NCBI RefSeq assembly: GCF_000022485.1
Contig: NC_012623.1
Coordinates: forward strand, 2,728,674-2,792,673
Direction of reading: 5' to 3'
DNA: 64,000 nucleotides
From: Sulfolobus islandicus Y.N.15.51
GTDB taxonomy: Archaea; Thermoproteota; Thermoprotei_A; Sulfolobales; Sulfolobaceae
The notes beneath the pieces were generated by a model. That model saw nothing but the letters and a program-made list of their open reading frames with translations, did no database searches and was not told the DNA's origin. Shown one piece after another: positions 26,651 to 36,600 of this stretch (within the stretch, counting starts at the first letter, position 1; every line of letters begins with the position of its first letter). The position numbers and the translations under genes are program-made.

Positions 26651-27868
26651 TCACTGTTCTAGACTTATCTTATATGTCTCTGGTCCAGCGACAAGTCCAA
26701 TTATGGCTATAATAAAGCCAATGACTGCTATAGTCGTAGCTGCGTTAAATGGGTTCATAAAAGTCGAAAGAATTGAAACGTAAATTGGTGCGAAGCCCGC
26801 TATTATATACGCTCCATTGTATGCAGTACCAACTCCTAAAGCTCTTGTAAACGTCTTAAATCTCTCTGATAGAAATGCAGGAGTTATAGAGGAGGGCAAA
26901 TTTATCAGAAAACCAAAAAGTAATACAAGATATAATAAGTTAATGTTGTGTATTTGAATAAAGTAGTAAAAAGTAAATGAGCCTATTGCAGCGATTATCG
27001 AACCTATTATACCCATCATTCTTCTCCCTATATAATCTGAGAGTAATCCTGCAATTATCATCGATGGTATTCCTATTAGATTCATATAGAGAACTAGGGG
27101 ACCATAGTATGAGGGAGGCAACTTCATAACTTGGCCAAATAGTGTAGGTACTAATTGAGGTCCAGCATATATTGCTAACCAGAAGCCTACCATGACTAGA
27201 AAAGGTTGCGGAAGTTCTCTTAAACCTTTTAAGGGGTTTGTAGAATGCTTCACCTTGAGCCAAATACTTGGCTCTGTCATCTTAAATCTGATTAATACTG
27301 CTAACACTGCTGGTATTACTCCAATTGCGAAAATCAGTCTCCAATAAAATGATATAAACTCTGCCCCATTAACAGAAGCTAAATAAGTGAATAAGGAGTC
27401 TACTCCGACAAAACCTACTAGCACTCCAGATTGCATTATACCAGAAAATATACCTCTATAATTGTTTAGACTCTCCATAACTATGGTAAAACTTCCAGCA
27501 ACGTCTCCACCAATAAAAATACCTTGTATGAATCTGAGGATTGAAATTATAATAGCTGCCAAGATTCCTATTTGAGCGTAAGTAGGTAATATAGAAGTTA
27601 AGCCTATAGACAAAGAGTAACCTAAGACTGTAATTAACAAGCTAACTCTTCTGCCGTATTTATCTCCAACAAAACCAAATACGAAACCACCTAAGGGCCT
27701 TGAGATTACAGTAAAAACTATGGGCAAAACTGCACCTAGTAAACCTATTCCGGGATAAAATAATTTACCTAGTATAGTTGACGTAATAACGACAGCGCCT
27801 AAATCGTAACCATCCATTATCCACGAAATGTAACCCCCAACTACATTACTCCAATTTTCAGCTTTCAT
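26651..27868 (-). CDS. MFS transporter (metabolite:H+ symporter type)
   Basis: 405 residues with about 12 membrane helices. The loop 2-3 signature '[14 protein letters not shown]' (about 64-77) and its pseudo-repeat '[16 protein letters not shown]' (about 269-284) are typical of the major facilitator superfamily, and the '[16 protein letters not shown]' region resembles the MHS branch that carries dicarboxylates, aromatic acids or sugars. The substrate is unknown. It is upstream of the disulfide reductase gene by 34 bp and probably co-transcribed. Confidence 0.88.
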   Translation of the reverse strand: MKAENWSNVVGGYISWIMDGYDLGAVVITSTILGKLFYPGIGLLGAVLPIVFTVISRPLGGFVFGFVGDKYGRRVSLLITVLGYSLSIGLTSILPTYAQIGILAAIIISILRFIQGIFIGGDVAGSFTIVMESLNNYRGIFSGIMQSGVLVGFVGVDSLFTYLASVNGAEFISFYWRLIFAIGVIPAVLAVLIRFKMTEPSIWLKVKHSTNPLKGLRELPQPFLVMVGFWLAIYAGPQLVPTLFGQVMKLPPSYYGPLVLYMNLIGIPSMIIAGLLSDYIGRRMMGIIGSIIAAIGSFTFYYFIQIHNINLLYLVLLFGFLINLPSSITPAFLSERFKTFTRALGVGTAYNGAYIIAGFAPIYVSILSTFMNPFNAATTIAVIGFIIAIIGLVAGPETYKISLEQ

Positions 27869-28201
27869 GGACTCTAACTCTTAAATTTGTACTAAAAAAT
27901 TATCTCCTAAAAATACAAGAAGCTAAACATAAACAGTATTGCAATGCTTTGCTGAATACTTCAATTTTCTAAGATGTCAGACTCATCAATTTTTCTTAAA
28001 TTCAAAATCGAACGTTGATTTAAAAGTAAGTTACACGTTAACTCAGATAAAAATTGAACTAATCCACAAAGCAGTATTGCAAGAAAGATTTTTATTGAAT
28101 CCAACTGTTATGTTTGAAAACAGTTTAATATGCACCACTAATGTCTTCTAAGAGAGCCCTAAGAATAAATCTACGTCATTATTAAGTATTTTAAAAAGGA
28201 C
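27869..28201. other. Gap of about 330 bp
   Basis: The stretch contains a 70-codon open frame (27939-28151) with no start context, no family resemblance and biased composition, so I do not call it. Otherwise it holds AT-rich DNA and presumably the promoter of the MFS gene near 27880-27900. Confidence 0.5.
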
Positions 28202-28579
28202 TTAATATCTAGCTTTTACTTTCTCTCCATTGTATACGAAGATTAAGTTCTTTTTTAAGCCGATGATTTTCCTATCCGTAATTACAACTAATGGGAACCT
28301 CTTCAGGTCTCTCTCTAATCTTATCACACTGGTAACCCTTAACCTATTGGATTTAACTTCTGAAAGTCTTTTCAGCACCTTATAGGTTTCCAATAGATCC
28401 TCCACAGTATAGAATGTTAAAACTAAATTCCCATCTAATTCCACTATACTGTCATCATCTATAATGAAAACTACTTCTAAAGCACCAAATGTCTCAAAAA
28501 GCTTCTTAACTGAGCTCTCTAGTTGAGAAATACTCATATTGGAATTTAGATCTATGGCTATTAGAGGTTCCATAGTCAC
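28202..28579 (-). CDS. Hypothetical protein, 125 aa
   Basis: An unrecognised alpha/beta protein with alternating strand and helix ('LEVVFIIDDDSIVEL', 'GNLVLTFYTVEDLLETYKVL', 'RFPLVVITDRKIIGLKKN'). No signal peptide or cysteine. The start is ATG 28579 or, two codons later, 28573. It faces away from the nucleotidyltransferase-like gene, sharing a 128-bp divergent promoter region. Confidence 0.6.
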   Translation of the reverse strand: MTMEPLIAIDLNSNMSISQLESSVKKLFETFGALEVVFIIDDDSIVELDGNLVLTFYTVEDLLETYKVLKRLSEVKSNRLRVTSVIRLERDLKRFPLVVITDRKIIGLKKNLIFVYNGEKVKARY

Positions 28580-28707
28580 ACACTTTTAACTATGCTTATA
28601 AACTTTTTGCCTACTCACCCTAACGATCTTTTATTAATTTTAGTCAAAAAAGTCCTAAATATTTTTGATGTCAGGATTTATATTGAGGTTAAACTAAATA
28701 ATTTATT

Positions 28708-29460
28708 ATGACAGTAACTAAGGAACAACTGCTGAATAGGGCAATAGAAGTAATAGATAAGGCTAATAATGAGGGAATAACTCTAAGAGCAATTGGAGGT
28801 GCAGCAATAGCACTAATAGCCAAAAAAGGATCAGAGTTATATCCACGAGTATACAAGGATATAGACTATTTTGGACTTTCATCTCAAAGTAGTAAGATAT
28901 CTAAATTCTTAGAAGGCATAGGATTAATCCCAAATAAGAGATTCAACGCTCTGCATGGACATACTAGATTGATGTTCTTTGACCCTATAATAAACTCAAC
29001 GGTTGATGTCTTTTTAGACGAGTTCATAATGTGTCACAAACTTGTATTAAAAGATAGATTAAGAATAATGAAATACACCATCCCAACTTCAGACTTATTT
29101 CTAACAAAAATGCAGATAATACAACTTACTGAAAATGACGAAAAGGATATAGCTGCACTACTTCATGACGTTGAATTAGGAGAGAGGGATGACGAGAAGA
29201 CTATGGACTATAACTATATTGCGAAAATCCTATCTGAAGACTGGGGATTTTATAAGACTTATACAATAAATCATGAGAAAATATTAAAATTCTTAATAAA
29301 TGATAAAAATAGAGAAATAATTGAACCTAAACTATTAAAATTAAGAGAAATAATTGAGAAACATCCTAAGAGCATTAAGTGGAAAATGAGGGCAAAAATT
29401 GGGGAAAAAGTAAAGTGGTATGAAGAACCGGAAGAAGTAAATACTAACTTCACTCAATAA
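28708..29460 (+). CDS. Nucleotidyltransferase-fold protein
   Basis: 250 residues. 'LRAIGGAAIALIAKKGSELY' followed by 'RVYKDIDYFGL' gives the Gly-Gly and Asp-Xaa-Asp-like motifs of the polymerase-beta nucleotidyltransferase superfamily, and 'STVDVFLDEF' would supply the third acid. The C-terminal half is helical and charged. Such proteins occur as toxins, antitoxins (AbiEii-like) or cyclising enzymes; the substrate is unknown. The glutamine synthetase-like gene follows after 37 bp in the same direction. Confidence 0.7.
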   Translation: MTVTKEQLLNRAIEVIDKANNEGITLRAIGGAAIALIAKKGSELYPRVYKDIDYFGLSSQSSKISKFLEGIGLIPNKRFNALHGHTRLMFFDPIINSTVDVFLDEFIMCHKLVLKDRLRIMKYTIPTSDLFLTKMQIIQLTENDEKDIAALLHDVELGERDDEKTMDYNYIAKILSEDWGFYKTYTINHEKILKFLINDKNREIIEPKLLKLREIIEKHPKSIKWKMRAKIGEKVKWYEEPEEVNTNFTQ

Positions 29461-29497
29461 TAATTATTAATAAACTAGCGAGTTTATTTTATTATTA

Positions 29498-30787
29498 ATG
29501 AATGTAGAGAAAGAGCTTAGAGAAAAGGGTGTAGAAATTTTAAGGTTCACTTGGGTTGGGTTAGATGGATATATTAGATCAAAGGGAGCGTATATTGACC
29601 ACATAGATGGATTATTAAAAACGGGCATAGGCTTAACAATGGCAATGATGAGCTTTACCCCAATGAATTATATAAGTCCCTATGGGACATTTGGACCACA
29701 AGATGAAGATGTATTCCTTACTCCAGACCTTAGCACACTCTCAATTTTTCCACCATCAGCCATGGTATTATGTAATTTGTATAAGCAAGGAAATCCGTGG
29801 AATTATGATCCTAGAAGTACGCTAATTAAAACAATAGAAAAGGTGAAAGAAAGATACGATTTCGACTTCAAATCAGCCTTCGAAATAGAGTTCTACTTAA
29901 CAAAGGATAGAAAACCATTTGATGAGGCTAGGTGTTTCGATCCTTCTGCATTTTATACTAATCAAATCGTTCCGGAAATTGCCAAAACAGTAAGGCAAAT
30001 CAACATAGAACCGATAAGGATAATAAAGGAATATGGACCAGGACAGTACGAATTTGACATAATGCACAAAGATACGTTGAGAAGTGCCGATGAAGTTATT
30101 ATATTTAAGGAAGTCGCTAGACAAGTAGCGAGTAAACATGGTGTTGAGGCAAATTTCATGCCAAAGCCTTTTAATAAAATGGCTGGATCTGGACTACATT
30201 TGAACATTAGCGTATGGAAAGATAATCGGAATTTGTTCTATAACCAGAACGATAAGTATGGACTTAGTAACTTAGCTTATAACTTCATAGCTGGTTTATT
30301 AGAACATGCTAAAGCGTTAACTGCAATAGCCGCACCCACTATTAACTCCTATAAGAGACTAGTTCCAGGCTCTTGGGCACCAACTAAAATAGCCTACGGA
30401 TATAACAATAAGTCTGCAATGATAAGAATACCAACACCATATCCCGGAATGTCACAATTAGATAGGAGAATAGAATATAGAGTTTCCGATCCCTCAACAA
30501 ATCCATATCTTCTCTTAACAGCAGTAATAGAGGCAGGGTTGGATGGAATAGAAAAAGGATTGAAGCCTCCAGAAGCTTTAAATGAAAATGCATATAATAG
30601 AAAAGATATTGAGGACATACCAAGAAGTCTCAGAGAAGCGCTAAATGAACTAAGAAAAGATACCAGATTAGTGGAAAAAATTGGTAAAGAAATTATCGAT
30701 GAATTCATAAAGGTCAAGTTAGCTGAGGTAGAGGAATATGAAAGCCTAGTAACAGATTGGGAATATGAGGTGTATAGGCGATTATAA
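29498..30787 (+). CDS. Glutamine synthetase-like ligase (FluG-type C-terminal partner)
   Basis: 429 residues. The beta-grasp N-terminus 'ILRFTWVGLDGYIRSKG' and catalytic domain are complete: 'FEIEFYL' (metal Glu pair), 'QYEFDIMH', 'NFMPKPFNKMAGSGLHLNIS' and 'SYKRLVPGSWAPTKIAYG', then 'RIEYRVSDPSTNPYL'. The sequence is shorter and more divergent than housekeeping GlnA. The next gene is an amidohydrolase; in fungal FluG and related bacterial proteins these two parts are fused. A gamma-glutamyl-amide ligase/hydrolase pair, for example for polyamines, is therefore likely (inference). Confidence 0.85.
   Translation: MNVEKELREKGVEILRFTWVGLDGYIRSKGAYIDHIDGLLKTGIGLTMAMMSFTPMNYISPYGTFGPQDEDVFLTPDLSTLSIFPPSAMVLCNLYKQGNPWNYDPRSTLIKTIEKVKERYDFDFKSAFEIEFYLTKDRKPFDEARCFDPSAFYTNQIVPEIAKTVRQINIEPIRIIKEYGPGQYEFDIMHKDTLRSADEVIIFKEVARQVASKHGVEANFMPKPFNKMAGSGLHLNISVWKDNRNLFYNQNDKYGLSNLAYNFIAGLLEHAKALTAIAAPTINSYKRLVPGSWAPTKIAYGYNNKSAMIRIPTPYPGMSQLDRRIEYRVSDPSTNPYLLLTAVIEAGLDGIEKGLKPPEALNENAYNRKDIEDIPRSLREALNELRKDTRLVEKIGKEIIDEFIKVKLAEVEEYESLVTDWEYEVYRRL
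30767..30772 (+). promoter_or_regulatory. Shine-Dalgarno GAGGTG deciding an AUU start
   Basis: GAGGTG, the complement of the archaeal 16S rRNA tail, lies inside the end of the glutamine synthetase-like gene. It is 8 bases before ATT 30781, ideal spacing for the downstream amidohydrolase, and about 50 bases before the first ATG (30823), which is too far. Confidence 0.6.
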
Positions 30788-31842
30788 TAGATTCTCATGC
30801 CCATTGGTTCTCTGCTAAGATAATGAGTGAGAAGGAATTTATAATAGCTTCAGCTGAATCTTGGCTTGAAAATGAAATAAGTGCAGATACATTTACAATG
30901 AATCAATTGAGGCCATTCTATCTATATCTAAGGAATGAACTTAGAAGATTATTAGGTGACAATTTCATAGAAGAAAGAAATAAGTTAATCAAAGACGATC
31001 CAGTAAAGTATATGCAATTCCTATTTAATGACGCTGGAATAGAGGGATTTGTAATAGATACTGGATTTGGAAATAAGGAGATGGAAATACCAGCAAAACT
31101 AAAGTTACTATTTAGAATAGAGAGCATTATTAATGATAGTATTTTTCAAATGCCTTTCGATAAGGTCTTAGAGTACTTTGAGGAAACCTTAAGGGGAAAA
31201 ATAAGAAAAGAAGGGTATACTGGTTTTAAGAGTATAATAGCATATAGAACTGGATTAAAAGTGAACTGTGACATAGAACAAGCTAGAAGAGATTTTTACA
31301 GTAATGAGACAGATTGGTTTGGCAAAGTTGTAAAGGGTTTTAGAGATTATCTACTTTGCGAAACCTTAAGAATAGCTAAAGAGTTAAAAGTTCCCGTACA
31401 AATTCACACCGGGGCTGGAGATAGAGATATTAAGCTAGAACTATCAAGACCTTCATACCTAACTAATGTTGTTAGAAAGTATGAAGGAAAGGTAATTTTC
31501 GTGCACGCTGGTTATCCTTATCATAGGGAGACATCTTGGATGTCCTACCTCTATCCCTCAGTTTACTTAGACACCTCACAAGTAATACCATTTGCACCTT
31601 TAGCAGCTTATACTATACTAAACGAGATTTTTGAGGTAGCCCCATTAAATAAGGTGATGCACGGTTCTGATGCGTTTCACATTCCAGAAATAGCTTGGCT
31701 TGCAGCTAAGTTAGCTAAAAAAGCTATACATAAAACTACAGAAATGATGATTGAAAAAAATATATTAGATGAAAAAGATGCTAAAGAACTGGTTGAGAGG
31801 TTCTTATACTATAATTCTAAGGAAATGTATGGGTTTGACTAG
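30781..31842 (+). CDS. Amidohydrolase (amidohydrolase_2), probable AUU start
   Basis: The usual call would start at ATG 30823, but the same frame is open upstream to 30781 and encodes 'IIDSHAHWFSAK', the His-Xaa-His metal site that opens every amidohydrolase_2 protein ('MIIDSHAHW'). No ATG, GTG or TTG precedes it. ATT 30781 overlaps the upstream stop and has GAGGTG 8 bases before it. From there the product is 353 residues with 'VPVQIHTGAGD', 'VIFVHAGYPYHRE' and 'VMHGSDAF' completing the metal and substrate site. It forms the N-terminal half of a split FluG-type pair and overlaps the convergent gene by 39 bp. Confidence 0.82.
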   Translation: MIIDSHAHWFSAKIMSEKEFIIASAESWLENEISADTFTMNQLRPFYLYLRNELRRLLGDNFIEERNKLIKDDPVKYMQFLFNDAGIEGFVIDTGFGNKEMEIPAKLKLLFRIESIINDSIFQMPFDKVLEYFEETLRGKIRKEGYTGFKSIIAYRTGLKVNCDIEQARRDFYSNETDWFGKVVKGFRDYLLCETLRIAKELKVPVQIHTGAGDRDIKLELSRPSYLTNVVRKYEGKVIFVHAGYPYHRETSWMSYLYPSVYLDTSQVIPFAPLAAYTILNEIFEVAPLNKVMHGSDAFHIPEIAWLAAKLAKKAIHKTTEMMIEKNILDEKDAKELVERFLYYNSKEMYGFD

Positions 31843-33636
31843 AAACATACCATCTACATTAGGAGGATCACTATTGTTAATTGGAATGAATTGGATTTTT
31901 TGATAAACATAATACCCAATAAAGTTAGTAGTGGAATTCTGTAAACCTTGGGCCAAGAATATCTCCTTATAACCAGCTCCATTAAGCAGTATATAATTAA
32001 CTAAGCTCTTAGTAGTTAAAGCGTTATTTGAAATTATCGAGACAAGTACTGCACCACCATAACGATTTATAACTTCTATAATACCACTAAACCCACCAAC
32101 CGTAGTAACGTTTTCAGTAGTCTTAATAGTCAAATTTTGGTTGTCAAATATGTTAGTATAATAATAGTATAGTCCTAGGTTTAAAGTGCCATTTTGAGCA
32201 TATGATAAGTTGTAAGGTACAACGTGAGGATTAGATATAGGGGAGGCAAATACGGAGAATTGCATAGATATAGGGTAATATACGTTGTAATATAGTGTGG
32301 AGTTATAAAGTGAGCCCTTCTCAATTGCATATTCCATGAAGTTCTCCCCTAAATATGCCTTTTCGTATAGTTGATTGAATGTTTGATAAGCGTAAAATCT
32401 TCCTTCTTGAACAACATCAGAGTATTCAAACCCGTTCTTGAACTGTAAAACTGCAGAGTAGTTAAGTATATACGATCCTCCTTCTTGATAATATTCCCCG
32501 ACTAGACCAGGATTGAAAATTGGTGAAGAATCCATAAATTTACTATAAGCCGTTAGCAATTTAGCTGAAATTAGTGGATTTGACCCGTTAACCCATAACA
32601 TTAATACTCCAGCTATATCCCAATCATAAGCTGCACTACCAGTTAATTGTAAAGCTGTTTCTAGGTTAGTTACCGTAACTGCTATAATATTATTTGGCGA
32701 ACTCATTGCCAATAGTGGTGTTAGGTCTATAATATAAGGACTATGGAAAGATAAGGTATTTATTGATGTTAATGGCTTCCACCAGAACAAATCTATACCA
32801 CCAGTGTATATTGTCTGATAAGGGTTAACAATGCCAACTAGCTTATTATCGTAAAACACTTGAATCTCCCTAGTCGCAGGCTCATTGGCGTACCAGAACT
32901 CATCCAGCCCTCCACCCTCTTCATATAATAGTAAGGTCATTCTATAAGTACCATGGGGTATTGTTAAATTTTGTGATATGTAATAGTTCAATGGATTCAA
33001 TATTACGTAAGAGTAATTGTACTTATTTAGGAATAATGGTATAAAGTAATTAGGTAACCCTTTAGGCGGAGTACCGGGATATAAGTAAAGTGTTACATTC
33101 ATCTTATATATTCCAGTTATACCAATCTTAGCATCATAGAAGTTCTCTAAGACTAATTGGAAAGTAACATTACCACTTAATAAGTTTTCAAACATCGTAA
33201 GATCAGTCTCTGCTGTTGAATTTAGAAACTCTTGAGTTGAGCCCCAGAATATTGGAACATCGTTTGCGAATATGTAAACTGGCCTATCATATTGAGCTCC
33301 ATTAGACTCGTTTATGCTAACGTTTAAAATCAACATGCTATAATTACCCTTCGGTATATTCACATGGACGATATAAGGAGTTAAACCACTATTGTTAAAA
33401 ACAGCATTATTAGCTATTCTTACCACTACTGGAGTAACGTTGGGAGGATGAATCTGATAAGCTTCGAAGGAATAATATGTAGGGTCATACTGTATTTTTC
33501 CGCTGTTTAAGACAGAAACATTCCCTAATACTAGTGGACGTGAGATAATGGAGACGGGCTGTGAGCTGCCTATAGGCACCATAATAATTCCAGCTAAAAT
33601 TGAAAATAATAGAATGAAGGTGATACTCTTCCTCAT
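31804..33636 (-). CDS. Secreted PNGase A-like protein (peptide N-glycanase family)
   Basis: 610 residues with a signal peptide (about 1-25). 'GAQYDRPVYIFANDVPIFWG' (about 113-132), 'AETDLTMFENLLSGNVTFQL', 'GGGLDEFWYANEPATREIQV' and 'YTGGIDLFWWKP' follow the two-domain pattern of plant PNGase A, an amidase that removes N-glycans from glycopeptides. Many sequons show that it is itself exported. It starts 6 bp after the sedolisin protease gene, so the two are one operon. Family membership is good by motif; activity on Sulfolobus glycans is inference. Confidence 0.75.
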   Translation of the reverse strand: MRKSITFILLFSILAGIIMVPIGSSQPVSIISRPLVLGNVSVLNSGKIQYDPTYYSFEAYQIHPPNVTPVVVRIANNAVFNNSGLTPYIVHVNIPKGNYSMLILNVSINESNGAQYDRPVYIFANDVPIFWGSTQEFLNSTAETDLTMFENLLSGNVTFQLVLENFYDAKIGITGIYKMNVTLYLYPGTPPKGLPNYFIPLFLNKYNYSYVILNPLNYYISQNLTIPHGTYRMTLLLYEEGGGLDEFWYANEPATREIQVFYDNKLVGIVNPYQTIYTGGIDLFWWKPLTSINTLSFHSPYIIDLTPLLAMSSPNNIIAVTVTNLETALQLTGSAAYDWDIAGVLMLWVNGSNPLISAKLLTAYSKFMDSSPIFNPGLVGEYYQEGGSYILNYSAVLQFKNGFEYSDVVQEGRFYAYQTFNQLYEKAYLGENFMEYAIEKGSLYNSTLYYNVYYPISMQFSVFASPISNPHVVPYNLSYAQNGTLNLGLYYYYTNIFDNQNLTIKTTENVTTVGGFSGIIEVINRYGGAVLVSIISNNALTTKSLVNYILLNGAGYKEIFLAQGLQNSTTNFIGYYVYQKIQFIPINNSDPPNVDGMFLVKPIHFLRIIV

Positions 33637-33642
33637 TCTTTA

Positions 33643-36600
33643 TCACCTCCTTCTCATTAATACTAACAATAGAATAATAGCTATTATTGCTATTATTAAG
33701 GAAATTATTGCTATTACAGTTAATAAATTCACTGATCCTTGTAGTGTTATAATACGACCTTGTACAGTTACGAGATGATAATTATTTAAAATGTTAAATG
33801 TCAAGTTGTATGGCAACCCATCAGATACGCTTACTGTGAATACGTATTGGCCATCAGAGAATTGAGAAGCATTAAACGGTATACTTAGACTTATTGAGGA
33901 AGGTGAAGATGAAATTACACTATAACTTACTGGCTTATTGTTCATTGAAACTCCTAGAAGTCTTAGGTATTCCCCAGTTATGTTAACAATTATTGATTCT
34001 TTAGATACAGTAACATTAGTTGTTGATAAGTAAATTATCTTAGGAGCAGGTATTACAGACAAGTCAGTTACGTTATACATACTAATACCACTTATGCTAA
34101 TTACTGAATTGGGTTGTAGAAACGCATATCTTGAATTTTGTATTACCGATGAGGTTATAGTCAAATTGGAATCATTAGCAACTACAGCAATATTATTACC
34201 TCCTATTTTAGATCCTATAATTGAGACTGAAGAATTCTCTAATACTAACTGGTTAATACTCGATGACCTTATCATCACATTAGAGTTCTTAAGAGTTATC
34301 GTATTAGCTATAACGTTATCCAAAATAACGTTTATTCCCTCAACCGTAATATTATTTGCCTTAACATTAGATAACATATATGTTGTAGAGTTGATTTTTG
34401 ATAATAGGGGTGAATCTAGAGATTTACTGCTTACTATAATATTATTGATGAAAGTATAAGGCATAACATTAACGAAGCTAAAGGAAGCTGGAGTAGAATA
34501 TAAATTATAACCATTCCAGGAAACACCAGAAACTATAACATTCCAAGGACCAGCTAAGGAATATACAGAGGACCCTTGGAATATGGAGCCGTAAAATATG
34601 GATGGAACCTTATAAATACCAACCCATTCTCCCAAAGTAGAGTTATACTGTAGTGGTATTCCAGCTTGGAATCCTATGATTAACTGTTCATAATTAAGGG
34701 AAGTCGGTAATACTGTTGCAGTGAACATCCCATACTTAACTGGAGTACCATTAGGATAAGTTATGTTAGCGTAAATCTTCAGAACCTCACCCTCATAGAC
34801 TACACTATTCACCTTTACATTTAATCTCAAGTTAGCTGGGGAAACGTAAAACGATGTGACGAAGTTGGCTTTAACTAATCCAGTAGAAGTATTACTCACA
34901 GATTGTATTACAACATTATAGAATCCAGGGGAAGCATCGAAAGGTATTGTGAAGTTAGCGTAATAGAGGAAGAAGAGCAAGTAAACGCCGAATTGTATTA
35001 TATCTGGAGCTGGAGTAAGTTTAACTTGCCCTATAAGGTTACCATTCTGATTATAAATGTATGCAGTGACGTTAGACGTAAATATGCCAGTAAGTTCTGG
35101 CGTAAGTACTTCGTCAATTATAGTTATGTTTTGTCCAGGAGAAGCAGCTGGAAATCCATCATTTATTGGAGTTAAAATTGCGCCAAAATTATACTCACCA
35201 AAATATACATAAGAGAAAGCGCTACCGTATGAATCGTTTATTATTAATAAATAAGTGCCTTGTGGCAATGGAGGAAGTAGGGCGTAACTACCCTCATATA
35301 ACCCTGGAGCCATCATCAATAAGGGTATAGAAGCCAATAGCTTACCGCTATTACTAACTAAATATGCCGTAACGCTTTGATTAACGACTGGAGTACCATT
35401 AGGATAGTATATCCAAGCCTCAATGCCAAATGGTGAGTTATATGGAATAGGAAAGTTAAAGGGATAAGGAATGGGAGATACAATATTGATTGATTCACCA
35501 ATATCAACTTCTGCAGTTCCAACTCCAGTAAACTGACCAGAACTACCGTTAACTACTATTTCCCAGATATTTGGCGGATCATTAGGAGTTATAGTATAAT
35601 TACCAACCCAATAAGTACCGTTAAAGGATAAGGGGACTGTTGCCAAATATCCCTCGCTAGTGTATATATAAGCATTAAAACTACCTTTACTAACAATTGT
35701 GTTGTTGGGATAAGTTACGTACGCAGCTATTGTAAAAGTAGAACGATAGAAATACCAAGGTTGAAAAACTCCAGGCTCAAAAGTACTTACAGATATTGCT
35801 AAACTCTTGGATAGTAAATGCTTTATGATAATTCCTAACATACCAGCATTAGGACTTCCTAAACCAGTAACTAGATTGTAAGAGGAATTAGCATAATAAT
35901 AACCATTATACCCTAAACTTATTGGATGGAAGGCCTTATGATACAAAGTAGTATTTTGGTAAATTTCATAAAGTATTGGATTTACCAAACCTAATGGATG
36001 GCCAACAATTCCATCTATATCAGCAATAATTCCAGCCCACAATGGAGCAGAAAGACTAGTTCCACCACTTACCCCCTCTTGACCTAAAGCATAAATTACA
36101 AACCCAGTAAATGGATTAGCGTCTGCCGCAACATCTGGAATAGCCCTATAATTCGAATGAGTAACATAACGCTGATACCAAGGAGCTGGGAACAACTGAC
36201 CATATCCACCCCCAGAACTCACACCACCTTGAATAACACCAAGCAATGGATTAACACTCCACGCAATCTCAGCACCATAATTCCCTGTAGCATTATAAGT
36301 TGAAATGTAACCGCTAGTAATATTAGCAAATAGGGAAGTACCACCTACAGCTGTAACGAAAGGAGATGATGCAGGATAATTCGCTGAGCCGTAAACGGTT
36401 GGTAAATCATTATAAGCACCTAAATCTCCAGATGACGCTAAAAACGTAATACCCTCAGCCGAACCTAGCTCAAAGTAATAATCGTAATAGGGGTAGTTAG
36501 GAAATGCTATACCATTGAATACGGCATAGAAGCCTGAAGCACCAAATAGTATCCCGGGAAGACCCCAGCTCATGGAAACTACTTGTGCTAAATCCTCGCT

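Noticed and set aside
27939-28151. 70-codon plus-strand frame in an intergenic gap
   Set aside because: Biased composition, no promoter at leaderless spacing and no family resemblance.
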